This document shows, in pieces, positions 48,042 to 59,920 of a stretch of 64,000 bases of DNA. Where the stretch lies: contig QXEO01000434.1 in NCBI GenBank assembly GCA_007115705.1, forward strand, positions 682,001-746,000. Direction: 5' to 3'. The first letter of the stretch is position 1. Each line of letters starts with the position of its first letter. A program made the translations under genes and the position numbers. Source of the stretch: Dactylis glomerata (Eukaryota > Streptophyta > Magnoliopsida > Poales > Poaceae). Under the pieces are notes generated by a model. The model did no database searches. It had not been told where the DNA came from and saw nothing but the letters and a program-made list of their open reading frames with translations.

Positions 48042-48060
48042 GGCTCTGATACCAACTTGT
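47923..48060. repeat. Duplicated primer-binding-site edge of element A
   Basis: CTAACGACCATACTAACTA at 47923 and CTAACGACCATGCTAACTA at 48002 begin two similar segments. Both end in GGATACCAAACTTGTGA / TGATACCAACTTGTGA, so the primer site and the first LTR bases were copied about 79 bp into the element. Confidence 0.75.
48042..48054 (-). other. Primer binding site of element A, tRNA-iMet type
   Basis: Minus-strand TGGTATCAGAGCC, the standard plant initiator-Met tRNA primer site, 3 bp from the 5' LTR. Confidence 0.88.
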
Positions 48061-51000
48061 GACGACCTCAAACTTGATAACAAATTCGAAGTGCCCGTTA
48101 TGTATTCCACCGCAATCCCAGAACCATTGTTGCGATATACATAACGTAGTTGGTAACCAGTTCCATAGACATTACAATACGGTGGATCAAATACAATGGT
48201 CATATAGACCAAGTCATATTACACACAATATAGCAGCGGAAATAACGTCTTCGGGTCCATGCCTTCACCCTACAGGCAATGGCGACTCATGGAGACGAGC
48301 TTAGTTCTGGTACTCTTCCTCATACCCTTCCTCCTGGTATTCCTCCCCGTAGTCTGGCCAAGTTGATAGCCAGGGACACAGCCGTGAGTACATTGGATGC
48401 ACTCGCAAACCATCTTACAAATGAGTAGTGAAGTAGATATGCAAGGCTGATATGGTAGACTAAGCACTAAGTTTATTTGCCAAAAGCTAGTTTTATTTCC
48501 CAAGAATGTTCATTGGTAGGAAAGAGTTTTAGTTCTCTAAGTTCCATCTAAAGAGGACTTCAAGTATGTCAACAACATTTCAAGTCAAGTCATTCACCAA
48601 GTCACCATTGTCACTTTTAGTCCTGACAAAAGTCAAGTACAGCTTGCCAACCGTCCATGACCGCGGACGCGGCTATTCGAATAGTTTGAAAACCTCTGCA
48701 GAGGGGTACACTTTACCCACAAGAATTGATACATCTGCCGGGAAAAGTCCACGGATCGACATACACAAAGTATGCGAGGTTCAGATAATCAAACAAACTC
48801 TTTCACTTGTCTACTCTAGTATAGGATCCTTTCCTAGAGCCCGAGACACGGATTTCCCCGTTCCGGCGCCTCTAGTTTTGCCCTTCCCGGAGTGCCGGGC
48901 GGATGGAAATCTTCAGGAAGGAAAATTTCCAATGACCACTTGGTTCGGAAGCAACCATTCATGGAATACTTCTATAAAGGATGAAACAAGACCTCCCATA
49001 CTAGAATAAACAAGCTAGGAATAAGCCCCTTCCCATTCAGGGGTAATGTGGTCGTACGGTATAATTGGCTCCCATAGTACATCACTCGTTGTCATTTGAG
49101 AAATATATTTCATAGTTCTTAGTCAAGATTAATTTCTTTTATAAAACCATCATGTAGGAGCAATTCTCCAAGTCAAGTTTCAAGTTCAAGTCACCACCTT
49201 TCAAGTAGGGTTCCCCTTATAGATGGCCTCACTTTTATTAGCGACTAAGCAACTAGATGGAGTGATGATACTACTAAGCTATGGTTGGATAAACTCAGCT
49301 TGATGCTCTTGCTAAGCAAGATATCACTTTACTTCTATCATTCTACTCTAGCAATTCAATCATGCAATTTACTTAAAACAAGTAGCATGCAATAGTAAAA
49401 CTAGGCATTGGGGGTATGAATCAAAAGATGGCTTGCCTTGCTTGGCAAAGTCAAAATAGTCTTCATCTTTATCTTTGATTGATTGATCTCCATCTCCATT
49501 TCTTGGTTGACTTCGGGATCCATTCTCCTTACTCTCATTGTCGTCTAATCGTCAAAAATCAAATAAGCATACAATCACCACACAATTCACAAACAACACA
49601 TACTCACTATAATAAGGATACTTGGGTAAGAGAAACGATCTAGGAAGTCTATGGAGAGTGGTTTCGAAGATCATTGAGTTTCGATGGATGAGATTATTGA
49701 GTGGTTGTATTTCAGTAGGGTTTATTTATTTTGGATGATGAAAATATCTCCTGCAAGTCCTTATTGACCAAGGTCATGGACTAATGTAGATATTTAAGAT
49801 TAGGGTTCAACCAAAGAGGATTCATAGGATTTATAGTATCTCTCTTTTATTGAAGCCATTTCTAGTTGGCAACTATTTAGTGATCAAGTTTGAATCTATA
49901 AGTGTAAAAATTAATCCTAGTTGACTTGGATCCAGGGTTATAGATCACATTTAGAAATGTGGTTGATTCGAATTGGTTTCATATCATTTCCATTTAATTT
50001 GAAATATGTGTGCAAGTTTGAGTTTCTAATTACTACCATGTAGGATTAAATTTCCAAATACTTCCTACAAGTACACATGGACTAAGATCAATACCTATAG
50101 ATAGTTATTTGTAAATGTGGTTTAACCATAAAGGTTCCATAAAAATTTCGATTATAGAATTGAGTTTAATAAAATCCTATATGGCAAATGCCTATTTAAC
50201 CATATAGGTAATTAGCATTTACTTAAAAAGGTTCAAAAAATGGGATCTAATGCCATAGACAGATGGGTATCACTAATTGTGAGTTTATAGAGTTGGATTT
50301 ATATTTTTAGGAATTTTATTTGATTTGATATGAATTTTCTAAGGTGGAAAAGCTCCTGTTTTGTTATTTTTACTGCAACCATTCTGTAAATCTCATTGGG
50401 TTGAAATCACTTTTATTGGATAGCTTATGTTCTAAGGTTTCCAGAACATTTTCATTTGCTAGATTTGGATCGGTAGATCTCCGGGAAAATTAAATATACT
50501 AAAGCATCTGAATGCGTTTTTCAGAAATCGGAAATCGAATATCCCCTTTTTTTCTAATCCGGGCCGGACACACAGACGAACTGGGCCGGGAGCAGACCAG
50601 ACCGAACTGGGCTGGCCCAACCGGGGGGGTCCTGGGTGCGCAGGGGAAAAAAAGAAAAGGGGCCTGACCGGAGGGGCCCACCGGTCAGGAATCGAATCGG
50701 TACGTACGTCTTCTCGACTCGGGTTACTGGGAGGAGCTCACCGACGGCGAGGCAGGGCGCGGCGGCGTAGCTCGACGAGGAAGGCACGGGAGGCGCCTGC
50801 GAGTTGTAGTCCGGCGGAGGGGCTCCTCCTCCTCCACCTTGTCCAGGCGGCAGCTCGCGGGAGGCTCTGGAACACTGGGAACGGCTGCGCGCTCCGGAGC
50901 TTGGTCTACTCCGGCGAGCTCAAACCGGCGACCAACGAGCGAAGAGATGATGTCTAGGAGGTAGAGGGAGGTGAGGGGAAACTTTTCAGGGAAGAGAGGT

Positions 51001-52394
51001 GGCCTTTTATAGTCGGGAGAGGGAGCACGAGGCGAGGGGATCTGGGGAGAGAGCGCGGCCGGTGTCGGCTAACGAAGGAACACGGCGGTCGGTGCTTTCG
51101 GCGGAGGGCTGCGGTGTGCTGTGGGGTGCTGCTGGCGCGATGGGAGGGGCTGAGATGGTCTGGCGCAGAGGGGGCAAGGAAGGGGGTCCGGGTTGCTCTT
51201 CCTCTTCTCCTCCATGGCTCACGGTCGGGGCCTGGGCAGGGGGGACAGGGGATCGACAAAGGAGAGGCAGGGGAGTGTTCACGGCATGGCTACAGGACCT
51301 GGGGCGAACGGGAACAGCGTTGTCTACAGTGGGTTTGGTTTTGCGAAAATCTGCCCAGAAGGTGTTTGACGAAATGTCCGCAAGAATTCAAACTTTGAAT
51401 TTTTGAAAATTTCCAATTGGGTTGGTCACTATATTGGTTAGGGATCCTAGAACAATTTTTGTTAGGTCAAGAGGTGGTGTTTTGCTTCAGGGCTAATTTG
51501 AATTTGGGGTTGTCATATGATTCAGATTCAAACTTTGGACAGATTTTGGAAGAGGTTAGGGTTTGAGTTTTTGCTGGAAACTTCTTGGTTGAGTTAGTAT
51601 GTGATATGGTCAAGCTCAACTAACTGACCATACCTTGGCTTGAGTTACAGATTTCTTATTCTAAGGGTCCAAAGTAGGGTAGTCAATAACATTTTCTAGA
51701 TCACAATTTTCTTCTCTTTTCTTTATTCCTTTCATTCCTGGTTTCTTTTGGTCTTTGTGGTTCTTCTCTAATGCTTATGCTAGTTTGGTGTGGCTTAACT
51801 AAACAATGCACAACCGAAAATAACCCACATGAAATCATAGAACAACATGTATTTAAAATACTATGTATGCATGCAATAATAGATAAAAGGTTTTATCTTG
51901 GCCCACAAGTGTTGGTTTTCTTGGAGATGAGAGGGAGTTGGGAAATGACCTCTTATTTGAATTCAAACTTTGGTAGAATATTAAATAGAGTTCCAAGTTG
52001 ATTTTTGTTTCAAACGTTATTGTATTTGATTCTTTGTAACTTGTTCTTAGTTGTGGTGGAGAGATGCATGATGGTATAGTTCAAATATTGCTTAATATAG
52101 GTTTGGCAATTGACCCAAATGGGTTTAGCATGTAACCATGCACAAAATTTAATAGTTAGAAAACTATTTCAATTTAACAAAAATCTTTATTTAAAAATTT
52201 GAGCTCAAAGAATTTGTTTTAAAACCCTTCTCATACTCTTTTTATTTGAAGCATGGGAGCAAATGCTCAAATTCACATGTTTTAAAAGACAAGAAATTAA
52301 TCTTGTATTTAAAATAAAGGTTTTTGTTGTCTCCAAAATTTGGTATTTTAATAAATCCATTTATTTCTATTTCCCAAAAATTTGGGTTGTTACA
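48058..52394 (-). repeat. 5' LTR of element A
   Basis: 4,337 bp, almost identical to 42319-46656. Differences noted are isolated substitutions and homopolymer length changes (for example T-run lengths near 50545). Confidence 0.9.
51003..51012 (-). promoter_or_regulatory. Putative TATA box, 5' LTR of element A
   Basis: Same CTATAAAAGG box as at 45265-45274, here in the copy that would drive transcription of the element. Confidence 0.55.
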
Positions 52395-52422
52395 GCTGCC
52401 GGTTCTTGTTCCCTTGCGCTTC
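52395..52422 (-). other. 28 bp remnant of the Tat-like host between elements A and B
   Basis: Starts with the second GCTGC target duplication of A and ends with GCTTC (52418-52422), the expected left target duplication of B. Joined to sequence left of 42319, it continues the host's gag frame without a shift. Confidence 0.85.
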
Positions 52423-53243
52423 TGTAACGACCCAGGATTTTGTCAAATTTTGGGGAAATTTTTTTTTCTTTTTCGCTTTTGTATTGCTTGAGATGATTGA
52501 ATTTTCACAAGAATTTAAAACTTTTGAGTCTAATTGAAAGCTTTATTAGAAAATACATTAAACCTTCTATTATTCTCTTGAAGGACTTCTTTGAGAAAGA
52601 TCAAGTATCCAAATACTATTTTCCTTTCTTTTACTCAAACTTATGCAAGCTAACTTGCATGGATTTGATTTTCAAAAGTATTATAAAGTTGGTATTTCAA
52701 AACTATGTTTGAGTGTGGTTTTCAACTATTATTTTATAAATTATTATTTTATTTTCTTGTTACTTTAGAAAGAATTGAGTTCCAACTCTATTTCTATTAT
52801 TTTATGCAAGCAAAGCCTTTAGGCTTAATTGAGATCTTTTATTAAAAATCTTGCTTTGGTTCTGAAAACCTGTTTATTACTGCCCTAGTTTGTTCCTCTA
52901 TTTTTTTTTTAGAAAATTTTACAAATTGGTTTGACCTTGTTTGGATTCAAATTGCAAAAGATATGAAAGGAATAAAGAAAAACAGAAAAAGAAAAGAAGA
53001 AAGAAAATAAAAATAGAAAAGGGCCCCGGGGGAAACCATTCGGCCCAGCTTCAGAAGCCAGCCCGCGTCCCAACTTGACAGAACCCGAACCGGTATCCCT
53101 CTTCCTCTCTCTCCCTCGCTGCCAGGTGGGCCCCACCTGTCAGCATCATCACCTCCACCGTTTCCTCTCTTCTCCCTGGAAACGAAACTCGCCGGAGTAA
53201 CGCCCCCACTAATTTCTCGCGAGTAATGGCCATCAATCCCCGA

Positions 53244-53256
53244 CCTATAAGTAGCC
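53244..53256 (+). promoter_or_regulatory. Putative TATA box, 5' LTR of element B
   Basis: CCTATAAGTAGCC followed by a CT-rich leader ending CTCTGTAGATTG. The same box recurs at 61633-61640 in the right LTR. Confidence 0.55.
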
Positions 53257-54750
53257 CTCGACTCCCTCTCCATTTCCCCTTTCAACCCTCTGTAGATTGT
53301 GCCGCCAGGCTGCCCAAATCACTCGCCGGAGTTCATCATTGCTGCGGGCAAGAACTCCAAAATCCGGTGAGACCGAGCTACCCCGCATTCCCTCTCCGGC
53401 CTTAATATCTTCCCCTCACCCAGGCGCACCTCCTCATGCCCTCGGTACATTTTCTTTCGCAGGAAACCAAGCGCGGTGTCGTGAACCCGAAGCTCTTCAC
53501 CGCACTGTCGTCTCCAGCCGCGCCATTCACCCACGCCAGGACGCAATCGGCCTCGACGACCACGCATTCGAGCTCTCCTTGACCTCCCGAACCCCGTCGT
53601 GCAGTCGCCGTGGTCCAGGAACCTCCAGAGCCCCGCCGGAATCAACCACCTGGCCGCTATATCACCGCCGGCAAGCCGGAACCCTAGCCTCCACGGTGAG
53701 CATCTCCCCTGACTCATCTCGTTCGTCGGATCTCGCATCAACGCACGAAAACGAATCACTTAACTGAACAGGTACCCTCAGATCTGGGGCGTTCATATTC
53801 CTTTAGATCTGACGGCTCAAATCACGGATCCGACCGAAACGGTACGGGCCTATCCGAAGCAGCCACGCGGCCTCCCCAGATTCAAACCGAGTTTAAAACC
53901 AGAAAATGAAATCAGATTTGATCTAGATCTTCAGAAAATCATATCTATTGTTCTGTAAGTCCAAAAATAGCAAACAAGATACCGTTGGAATCCTTAGGAA
54001 TTGTACTATCCATCAGTACCATAAAATATTATATTTTATGGGTTCAATTTGAAACTATTTTCAAATTGGAATCAAACCTTCTATTAGCATGACTAATTCA
54101 TATCTTTAGTTCTATTGATCCAAAAATTACAATTTTGTAGTCTATGGATTCCTCAGAACTTGTAGAACACTCTAGAACCAGAAACTTTCAAACTTGACAC
54201 GTGCACACACTTTGTGCATTCAAATCTATCCAAATCACTATTCTGATCATAGTTTGAATTCTATAACCTATTTTGGAGTGATTCCAATTGCAGTGACCTT
54301 GCATTACTGCAAGCTATCCAGTAGCATCACTCCCATATCTGATTGAAATACTTCACAATTATTCAAATTCTAATATGAGGATTTGAGTAATTTCCATTAT
54401 AAGAATAAATCTATTTCTGTTTAGTAATGTTCCCATCTACCATAGCAAATCTTATGATCATACCTAGCCATCATTGTTATCTAATCAACATCTGGATCAA
54501 GATCATATCTACTTAGACCTATCTTGTCTAGTTCACACATATTCAAATTACAATTGTGTTGTTTGAGTAAAGTGTGATACATCTCAATCTTAGATTCTAT
54601 TCCTGCTATCCTTGTAATGTTGATCTAATCAACATTATAACACTTATCCAATACCCCATGAACCCAATAGGAACCTTAAACCATTATCCCAAAATGTTAT
54701 CTACCCATACTCAATCCTCTGCCCACTTGATCTTGATTTCATGTGTAGAG

Positions 54751-55360
54751 CTATTCGATTAACAAATGAGTTAATTGAGTAACTCAATAATTCATGAGTC
54801 CTAGCCAAAGCTTAAGTGTAATAGATACTATTTAAGAATAATTGTTGTCACACTTATTCAGTAGTATTACTATTACACTATTTTGTCTCTTATGTGATTT
54901 ACCCACATGAGATGTTCCAAGACCCAATATGCTTTAATAAAGCATAAAGATCCCACTCATCATATTTTGTCTAATTCATATGTTTACTCAAACAGCAAAT
55001 GAGCTACTTGAGTAGAATATGAATTCATCACAAACCTAAATCCTATTTTGTTATTATGGTGTTGTTATCAACCATACCCAGATCAGTGCCTACCTAGTAT
55101 CTGTTCACATGTATTGAACTATTCAACTTGCAAATGTGCTAATTGAGTACTTCAAGCACTCTTGAAACCTAGCCTAGTACCTAAGGGTGATGTATGCTAT
55201 TTAAAGAATAAATGTTGTTACACTTATTCAAATAGTATTTTGGTTGCACTACCCCACACTTATGTGATCCATTTCACATGAGCTATTCTGAAATTCTTTC
55301 ATACCTCGATAAAGTATAAAACTTCATCAATTATATTATGCCTATTCTAAACCTCTCTCA
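54751..55360. repeat. Imperfect internal direct repeat in element B's LTR
   Basis: Blocks such as CTATTCGATTAACAAATGAG and CTATTCAACTTGCAAATGTG, then ACACTTATTCA, TATGTGAT and CACATGAG, recur in the same order about 368 bp apart. Strongly diverged, so an old duplication. Confidence 0.55.
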
Positions 55361-56899
55361 AATCATATTGATCTCCCCCAACTAGCTCTCAAATTCATAT
55401 CTCACAAATCATGATCCTTCGCCATATCTTTCTATCTTAACATATCAATAAACCTAAATTGTTAAACAAACACCTTTCAATTGTTTGATTGTGTTTGTAT
55501 GGATTGTTTATGGTATGCTATTTCTTGTGCTATAGTTTGTGCGAAGAGCTGCGTGCTTAGTTGAGAGAAGCGGAACGTCGTGATCTTCGAAAAGGCAAGT
55601 GACACACATGTTCCCCTACCCATTTTTACTTATGCATTAGTAAATTCACCTCTTGTAGTATGCATGATAGGTGTTTTACTCAACTGTTTTATCAAATGCT
55701 TAGATCCTAGTAGTGTGTAGCTATCCCTCAAACCCCACCTGATAGGATGCTAAGTACTTTGTTAATATTGATGCCATGCTAAGATCACTTGAAAAGTGTT
55801 TTGTGAAAAGTTAAGAACTTCAACTAAAATGAAACACCTGGGTGGATTGGTATGATGATGGAGGTGGTGTTGAGTGGCGACCTGGGGCTACACTACGTGT
55901 AGTTGCTGCCTGGGCGTACACTTGTGGATGGCCACCCAGGAACAAAGAGATGGCTATGTCTTCCATGCTTAGCGTACTTCCAGTGCAGCCTTATGACATT
56001 ATGGGCTCTGTCTTGACTGATTAGAATGTGGGAGTGCAACTAGGCGCGAGAAGATGGTGGTAGATGAATTATAGGTTGGGAGCGGATCTTGCCAGTTAGT
56101 TGCCCTCTCCTTCTAAAAGGTCTCGTTTCATTTTATGTATGGGCATAAAATGAATCGTAAGGTGAAAGTGCACAACCCTTGCAAGGTGTTTAAATCTAAT
56201 CGATTAGCCGTGTCCTCGGTTATGGACAATTGAGTCTCTAGACATGGAATGTACGGAATAATCTCATCACCGATTCTGAATTATTAAAATTTTGTCTAGA
56301 ACCCCCTAGGTAGGAACTAAGGACCATACACTCCGAGGGGTGGTGGTGCCTGAGGTTCCAACTTTGTCGAATATCGCCCAGTGCCACGTGCCTAGCTAGT
56401 ATGTGGTTATTGGGGGTTATTTCGACCTTTGAAAATATAAAAAACTTTGAAAGTATTACTTTAAGAAAGAACTGTAGGATAAAACTGGCTTTATGCAAAT
56501 CAGCCTGTGAGATCCACTAGCCAAATACTCATGTAGATAGGCTCCTCACAACAGCCACCAAATATGTGTCATTTGCCAGTACATCATTGTACTGACCCCC
56601 CCGGGGCTGCATATTCAACGTGCAGGTTTTATTTCGAGTAAGGAACCAGGATTAGGATCTCGAGCTTACATTCCAACATGGCTGCCTGTGGCACGTGATG
56701 AAGATGGAGGCTCCCTACCACCCTGTTATTTCCGCTGTGTAAAACTGTAAGATTTTAGTACCTTGCATCTGGATCCGCGATGAAATCTTGATACTATGCA
56801 ATGAATATTTCATTTTGTTCTGTGGTGCTATCATTGATCCAGGGAATAGCACTTAACACAGATGTTCCACCTTGTTCTCAAGGTTGGGGCGTTACAGAA

Positions 56900-56911
56900 T
56901 GGTATCAGAGC
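56900..56911 (+). other. Primer binding site of element B, tRNA-iMet type
   Basis: TGGTATCAGAGC, 3 bp after the LTR end at 56896. Confidence 0.9.
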
Positions 56912-57105
56912 ATAGTGTTGCCTGTAGGATCGAGACCCTAGGTTTGGACTAGACTAGGAAACCCAAAAATGATGTCAAATGGATATCATCGCGCTTAGGA
57001 TTTGTTTTGAAAAAGTTTATTGCATTTTAATTTCAGTTTGCTTCATTTTCTCGTAAGGCTTATCACTTTCATTTTTACTTACACTGTTCTCCTTTCAAAT
57101 TTTAG

Positions 57106-57987
57106 ATGACGTTCACCAAGCTGAAGGTCCCCTATGACGATGACGATGAGCTGTTTAGTGATCAGCTATCCCGCCTCTCTCGGATGCTGAACCTGTCACC
57201 CCCCACTTTTCGTGGCCGAGTGATACCCTGTGTGGTTCCCGAGATCGTCCGTTGGGAGATTGAGACCAGGATTGAGGGTCGCACCATTGGTACCCCCACG
57301 GACACAGTGGTGTACTCGAGGATGTACCCAGGTTGGGAGACTGGTGTCATGATGGCCATGGAGGAGGCACTAGCCCGCATATGTGGTATGTATGTCCAGG
57401 AGATATCAGAGTTGGACAATTCCATCTACCAGTTTGGGAGGCGTAACCACGAGGGATGGGCCTTGAGGACTCCAGGGCGCCGTGAGGATTTACCATGGAC
57501 TGAGATGCAGTTAGAGGACATGGGATCCTATGCTTTCAACTTGGAGGACATGCTGCGCCATGAGATGGATGCCACAGATGATGCCAAGTACCAGCTTCTG
57601 GAGAAGGATGAGAAGATAGAACAACTAGAGAGCACAATAGAGAAGCTGAAGGAGAAGAACAAAACACTTGAGGCCGCCAATGATAAGCTGTCAGGTAAGG
57701 TCGAGGATCAGGAGGCCCAGATTGTAGGCTTTCGAGGACAGTGCATTTACCTTCACAAGGACCTAATGAAGTACAAGCCCTGGCCGCCCAAGAAAGGAAC
57801 AACACCTACTGAAGAGAAGAAGGAGTCGACCTCAGAGCTGATAGGAGCGGAGCCTGAGAAGCTGGAGCCTTGCCAGCCCACGACAGAGGAGGATGCTGTG
57901 GAGAAGACTCATGCGGCGCCACCTAGCCCTGTGGTGAAGCGACGCAAGACAGGGAACACTAGAGCATATCTGGCACAGTTCAAGTAG
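57106..57987 (+). CDS. Element B ORF1: coiled-coil protein, 293 aa
   Basis: Intact frame from MTFTKLKVPYDDDDE, whose ATG follows a TTTTAG splice-acceptor-like sequence. Residues 1-150 form an uncharacterised region with LSPPTFRGRVIP and VPEIVRWEIETRIEG, and a GRR block. Residues about 155-215 are a strong Glu/Lys/Leu heptad coiled coil (KDEKIEQLESTIEKLKEKN). The tail is acidic and Pro-rich and has a basic VVKRRKTG stretch that could be a nuclear localisation signal. No gag, protease or polymerase motif. It sits where gag would be, so a divergent structural protein is a reasonable guess, not shown. The open frame and near-identical LTRs fit recent function. Confidence 0.7.
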   Translation: MTFTKLKVPYDDDDELFSDQLSRLSRMLNLSPPTFRGRVIPCVVPEIVRWEIETRIEGRTIGTPTDTVVYSRMYPGWETGVMMAMEEALARICGMYVQEISELDNSIYQFGRRNHEGWALRTPGRREDLPWTEMQLEDMGSYAFNLEDMLRHEMDATDDAKYQLLEKDEKIEQLESTIEKLKEKNKTLEAANDKLSGKVEDQEAQIVGFRGQCIYLHKDLMKYKPWPPKKGTTPTEEKKESTSELIGAEPEKLEPCQPTTEEDAVEKTHAAPPSPVVKRRKTGNTRAYLAQFK

Positions 57988-58281
57988 TGAGACCACCACT
58001 TTATGTAATAAATCGACGATCTAGTATGGGTTAGTCATGCCACCTAGTGGTATGACCCTTTTAGACCTTGTTTTCCTAAAACTTGTAATTGACTTGTTGT
58101 GTTTGAGGATCTATGTTTGATGTGATCGTCTATGCTGTCGAGTGCTGGTTGCAATGCTTGTTTTAATTTTATAGAAATATGTTTTCACTTGACCTACTAT
58201 GTTTGGGTAGGATCTTCCTTAGATCTCTTCTGTCTAACCCTCATCTATGCTAACCATAAACCTGTCCAAAACCCCAAACAG

Positions 58282-59190
58282 ATGCATCCTCAACGGCAAA
58301 ACAGTCGCAACAACCCTCAGTTGGAGATAGCAATGCAACAGTTAGTTGAAGCTCACACGGGAGTGATGCGAGTGATGACTCAGAATATGGCTAATCGCGA
58401 TAGCAAGGAGCTACCCCCAGGGGTGCAGCAAATACTAAATGATCATTCGCGAATAGTGCAAATGATGTTCCGGATGGTGGCTAGTACCAATAATAGCCTA
58501 CCACAAGAGGAGCGTAGTGGAAAGCTAACACAAGTTGATGCGGAGATGACACAGCAAGCCTGTAAGAGATGTGGAGAAATAGGACACACCTCTAAGGACT
58601 GCCATGAAGAGTGTCACCACCATGATGCAAGTCACCCAGTTGGAGAATGTCCCATGAGCAAAGTTACTTGCTTCCTATGTGAAGGAACAAATCATATTCC
58701 TGCTGAGTGCAAGTTCTATTCCACAGTGCAACGAATAAATCAACAAGCTAAGGATAGAATGAGCCAACTGCCAGAAAGGACCCCCGAAGGTGGAAGACTT
58801 AAAAGAAAGATGGAAGATAAAGACATGGAGTTAGCATTCAACCATACCACTAAGTGCTGCTACTCATGTGAAGAAGAAGGACACTTATCTAAGGATTGCC
58901 CGAAGAAAAGAGAATGTTTTACCCCGACTGTAATGGAATATGAAGAAAATGAAGTGAGAGATCTTCTAGCCCTAGAAAGGCCAAAAGGGAAGAAAGACAA
59001 CAGCAAGGTGATATGCTCCAAATGCAAGGAACTAGGGCATTATAAGAGAAAATGTCCTACAAAATACCATGGAGTAAACATGCAAGATAGCACGAAAAGA
59101 GACCTCCGTATGATCACGTGTTTCAAGTGCAAACAAAAGGGACACTACTCAGATAAATGTCCAGAGAACGGAACTCCAAGACCTCAGTAA
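58282..59190 (+). CDS. Element B ORF2: protein with five CCHC zinc knuckles, 302 aa
   Basis: Starting at MHPQRQNSRNN (ATG after AAACAG, again acceptor-like), the protein has five CX2CX4HX4C knuckles: C94-C107 (CKRCGEIGHTSKDC), C130-C143 (CFLCEGTNHIPAEC), C193-C206 (CYSCEEEGHLSKDC), C245-C258 (CSKCKELGHYKRKC) and C280-C293 (CFKCKQKGHYSDKC). A Cys/His-rich link (CHEECHHHDASH) joins the first two. The N-terminal 90 residues are Gln/Met-rich, possibly helical. Such knuckles bind single-stranded nucleic acid, as in retroviral-type nucleocapsids, which normally have one or two. The frame is open further upstream to 58132, but the Met at 58282 is preferred. Confidence 0.8.
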   Translation: MHPQRQNSRNNPQLEIAMQQLVEAHTGVMRVMTQNMANRDSKELPPGVQQILNDHSRIVQMMFRMVASTNNSLPQEERSGKLTQVDAEMTQQACKRCGEIGHTSKDCHEECHHHDASHPVGECPMSKVTCFLCEGTNHIPAECKFYSTVQRINQQAKDRMSQLPERTPEGGRLKRKMEDKDMELAFNHTTKCCYSCEEEGHLSKDCPKKRECFTPTVMEYEENEVRDLLALERPKGKKDNSKVICSKCKELGHYKRKCPTKYHGVNMQDSTKRDLRMITCFKCKQKGHYSDKCPENGTPRPQ

Positions 59191-59920
59191 CGTGGAACGA
59201 CTGAAGGATGCTACGTTATACAAGGAGGAAACACAACGAGGTGTAGCCATTTTGAAAGGACTTGTATGCCATTACTGCCTTAATAAATGTTGTAAGGACT
59301 TGTAAGAGCCAAGGACAACCTGGTTAAATAAATTTTATTTCTCAGTGAGATGGCAAGCCAAAGGATTTGTAACTCAGAGTTAACGTCTTACGACCGAGTT
59401 CGCGCAAAACCCTAGCTAAGGAACGATAGATTTGTCTTAAAATTTTGATTTGAACCACAAGTTCTCATTTCAAGAAAATTTTGGCAAAACTAGTGAGGTT
59501 GACCAAGAGTTAGAATGCGAGGTTTGCAAACCATGTATGAAGTAATGATTTGGGTGCAGGATGGATTGATCACCATTCCTACTACTCTTATTATTCGCTC
59601 TCATGATGTTGGTTGTACACACCTAGAGAGAGACATACCTACATGAGGGACGACGTCTTTAAACCATGACCTTAGGAGGATAGATATACTACACCCCTCA
59701 TAGTGTGCCAGTGTGGCCAAGACGTAAGGATACGGTGAGGACCGACTATACGTTTCCAAAAGCATTTTCTCAGTGGACCTTGAATGCCGAGACGATTCAA
59801 TTTCGACTTCAATTCCCGACATTTCGTTTCGACTCCACGGCCCGTTCGACTACCCCTGAGCCTATAAAAGAGGACTCTCCCCTCTCCCGAGAGTCACAAC
59901 AGAGACTGCCACCACCGACT

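Larger units (their letters stand above)
42319..52394 (-). mobile_element. Element A: LARD-like LTR element with 4.3 kb LTRs, no credible gene
   Basis: Two 4.34 kb LTRs flank only 1.4 kb of internal sequence. The right LTR is the 5' one, since a tRNA-iMet primer site (minus strand) touches it, while a polypurine tract abuts the left LTR. A GCTGC target duplication brackets the 10,076 bp. I see no gag, pol or other recognisable gene in the internal region, so it fits the large retrotransposon derivative (LARD) class, mobilised by another element's proteins. The LTRs differ at about a dozen sites that I noticed, so insertion was recent. The polypurine-tract flank contains CTCGGGACGAGATT, similar to element B and to Del/Tekay-type Gypsy ends. 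Confidence 0.87.
52423..56896 (+). repeat. 5' LTR of element B
   Basis: 4,474 bp, TGTAACGACCC to GGGGCGTTACA. It has a promoter-like GC-rich block at 53030-53770 and an imperfect internal direct repeat of about 368 bp period (54751 and 55119). Confidence 0.9.

Noticed and set aside
53297..53767. 156-codon plus frame and 146-codon minus frame in element B's LTR
   Set aside because: Mirror frames in GC-rich leader sequence downstream of the TATA-like box. Arg/Ser/Pro-rich and without a recognised family.
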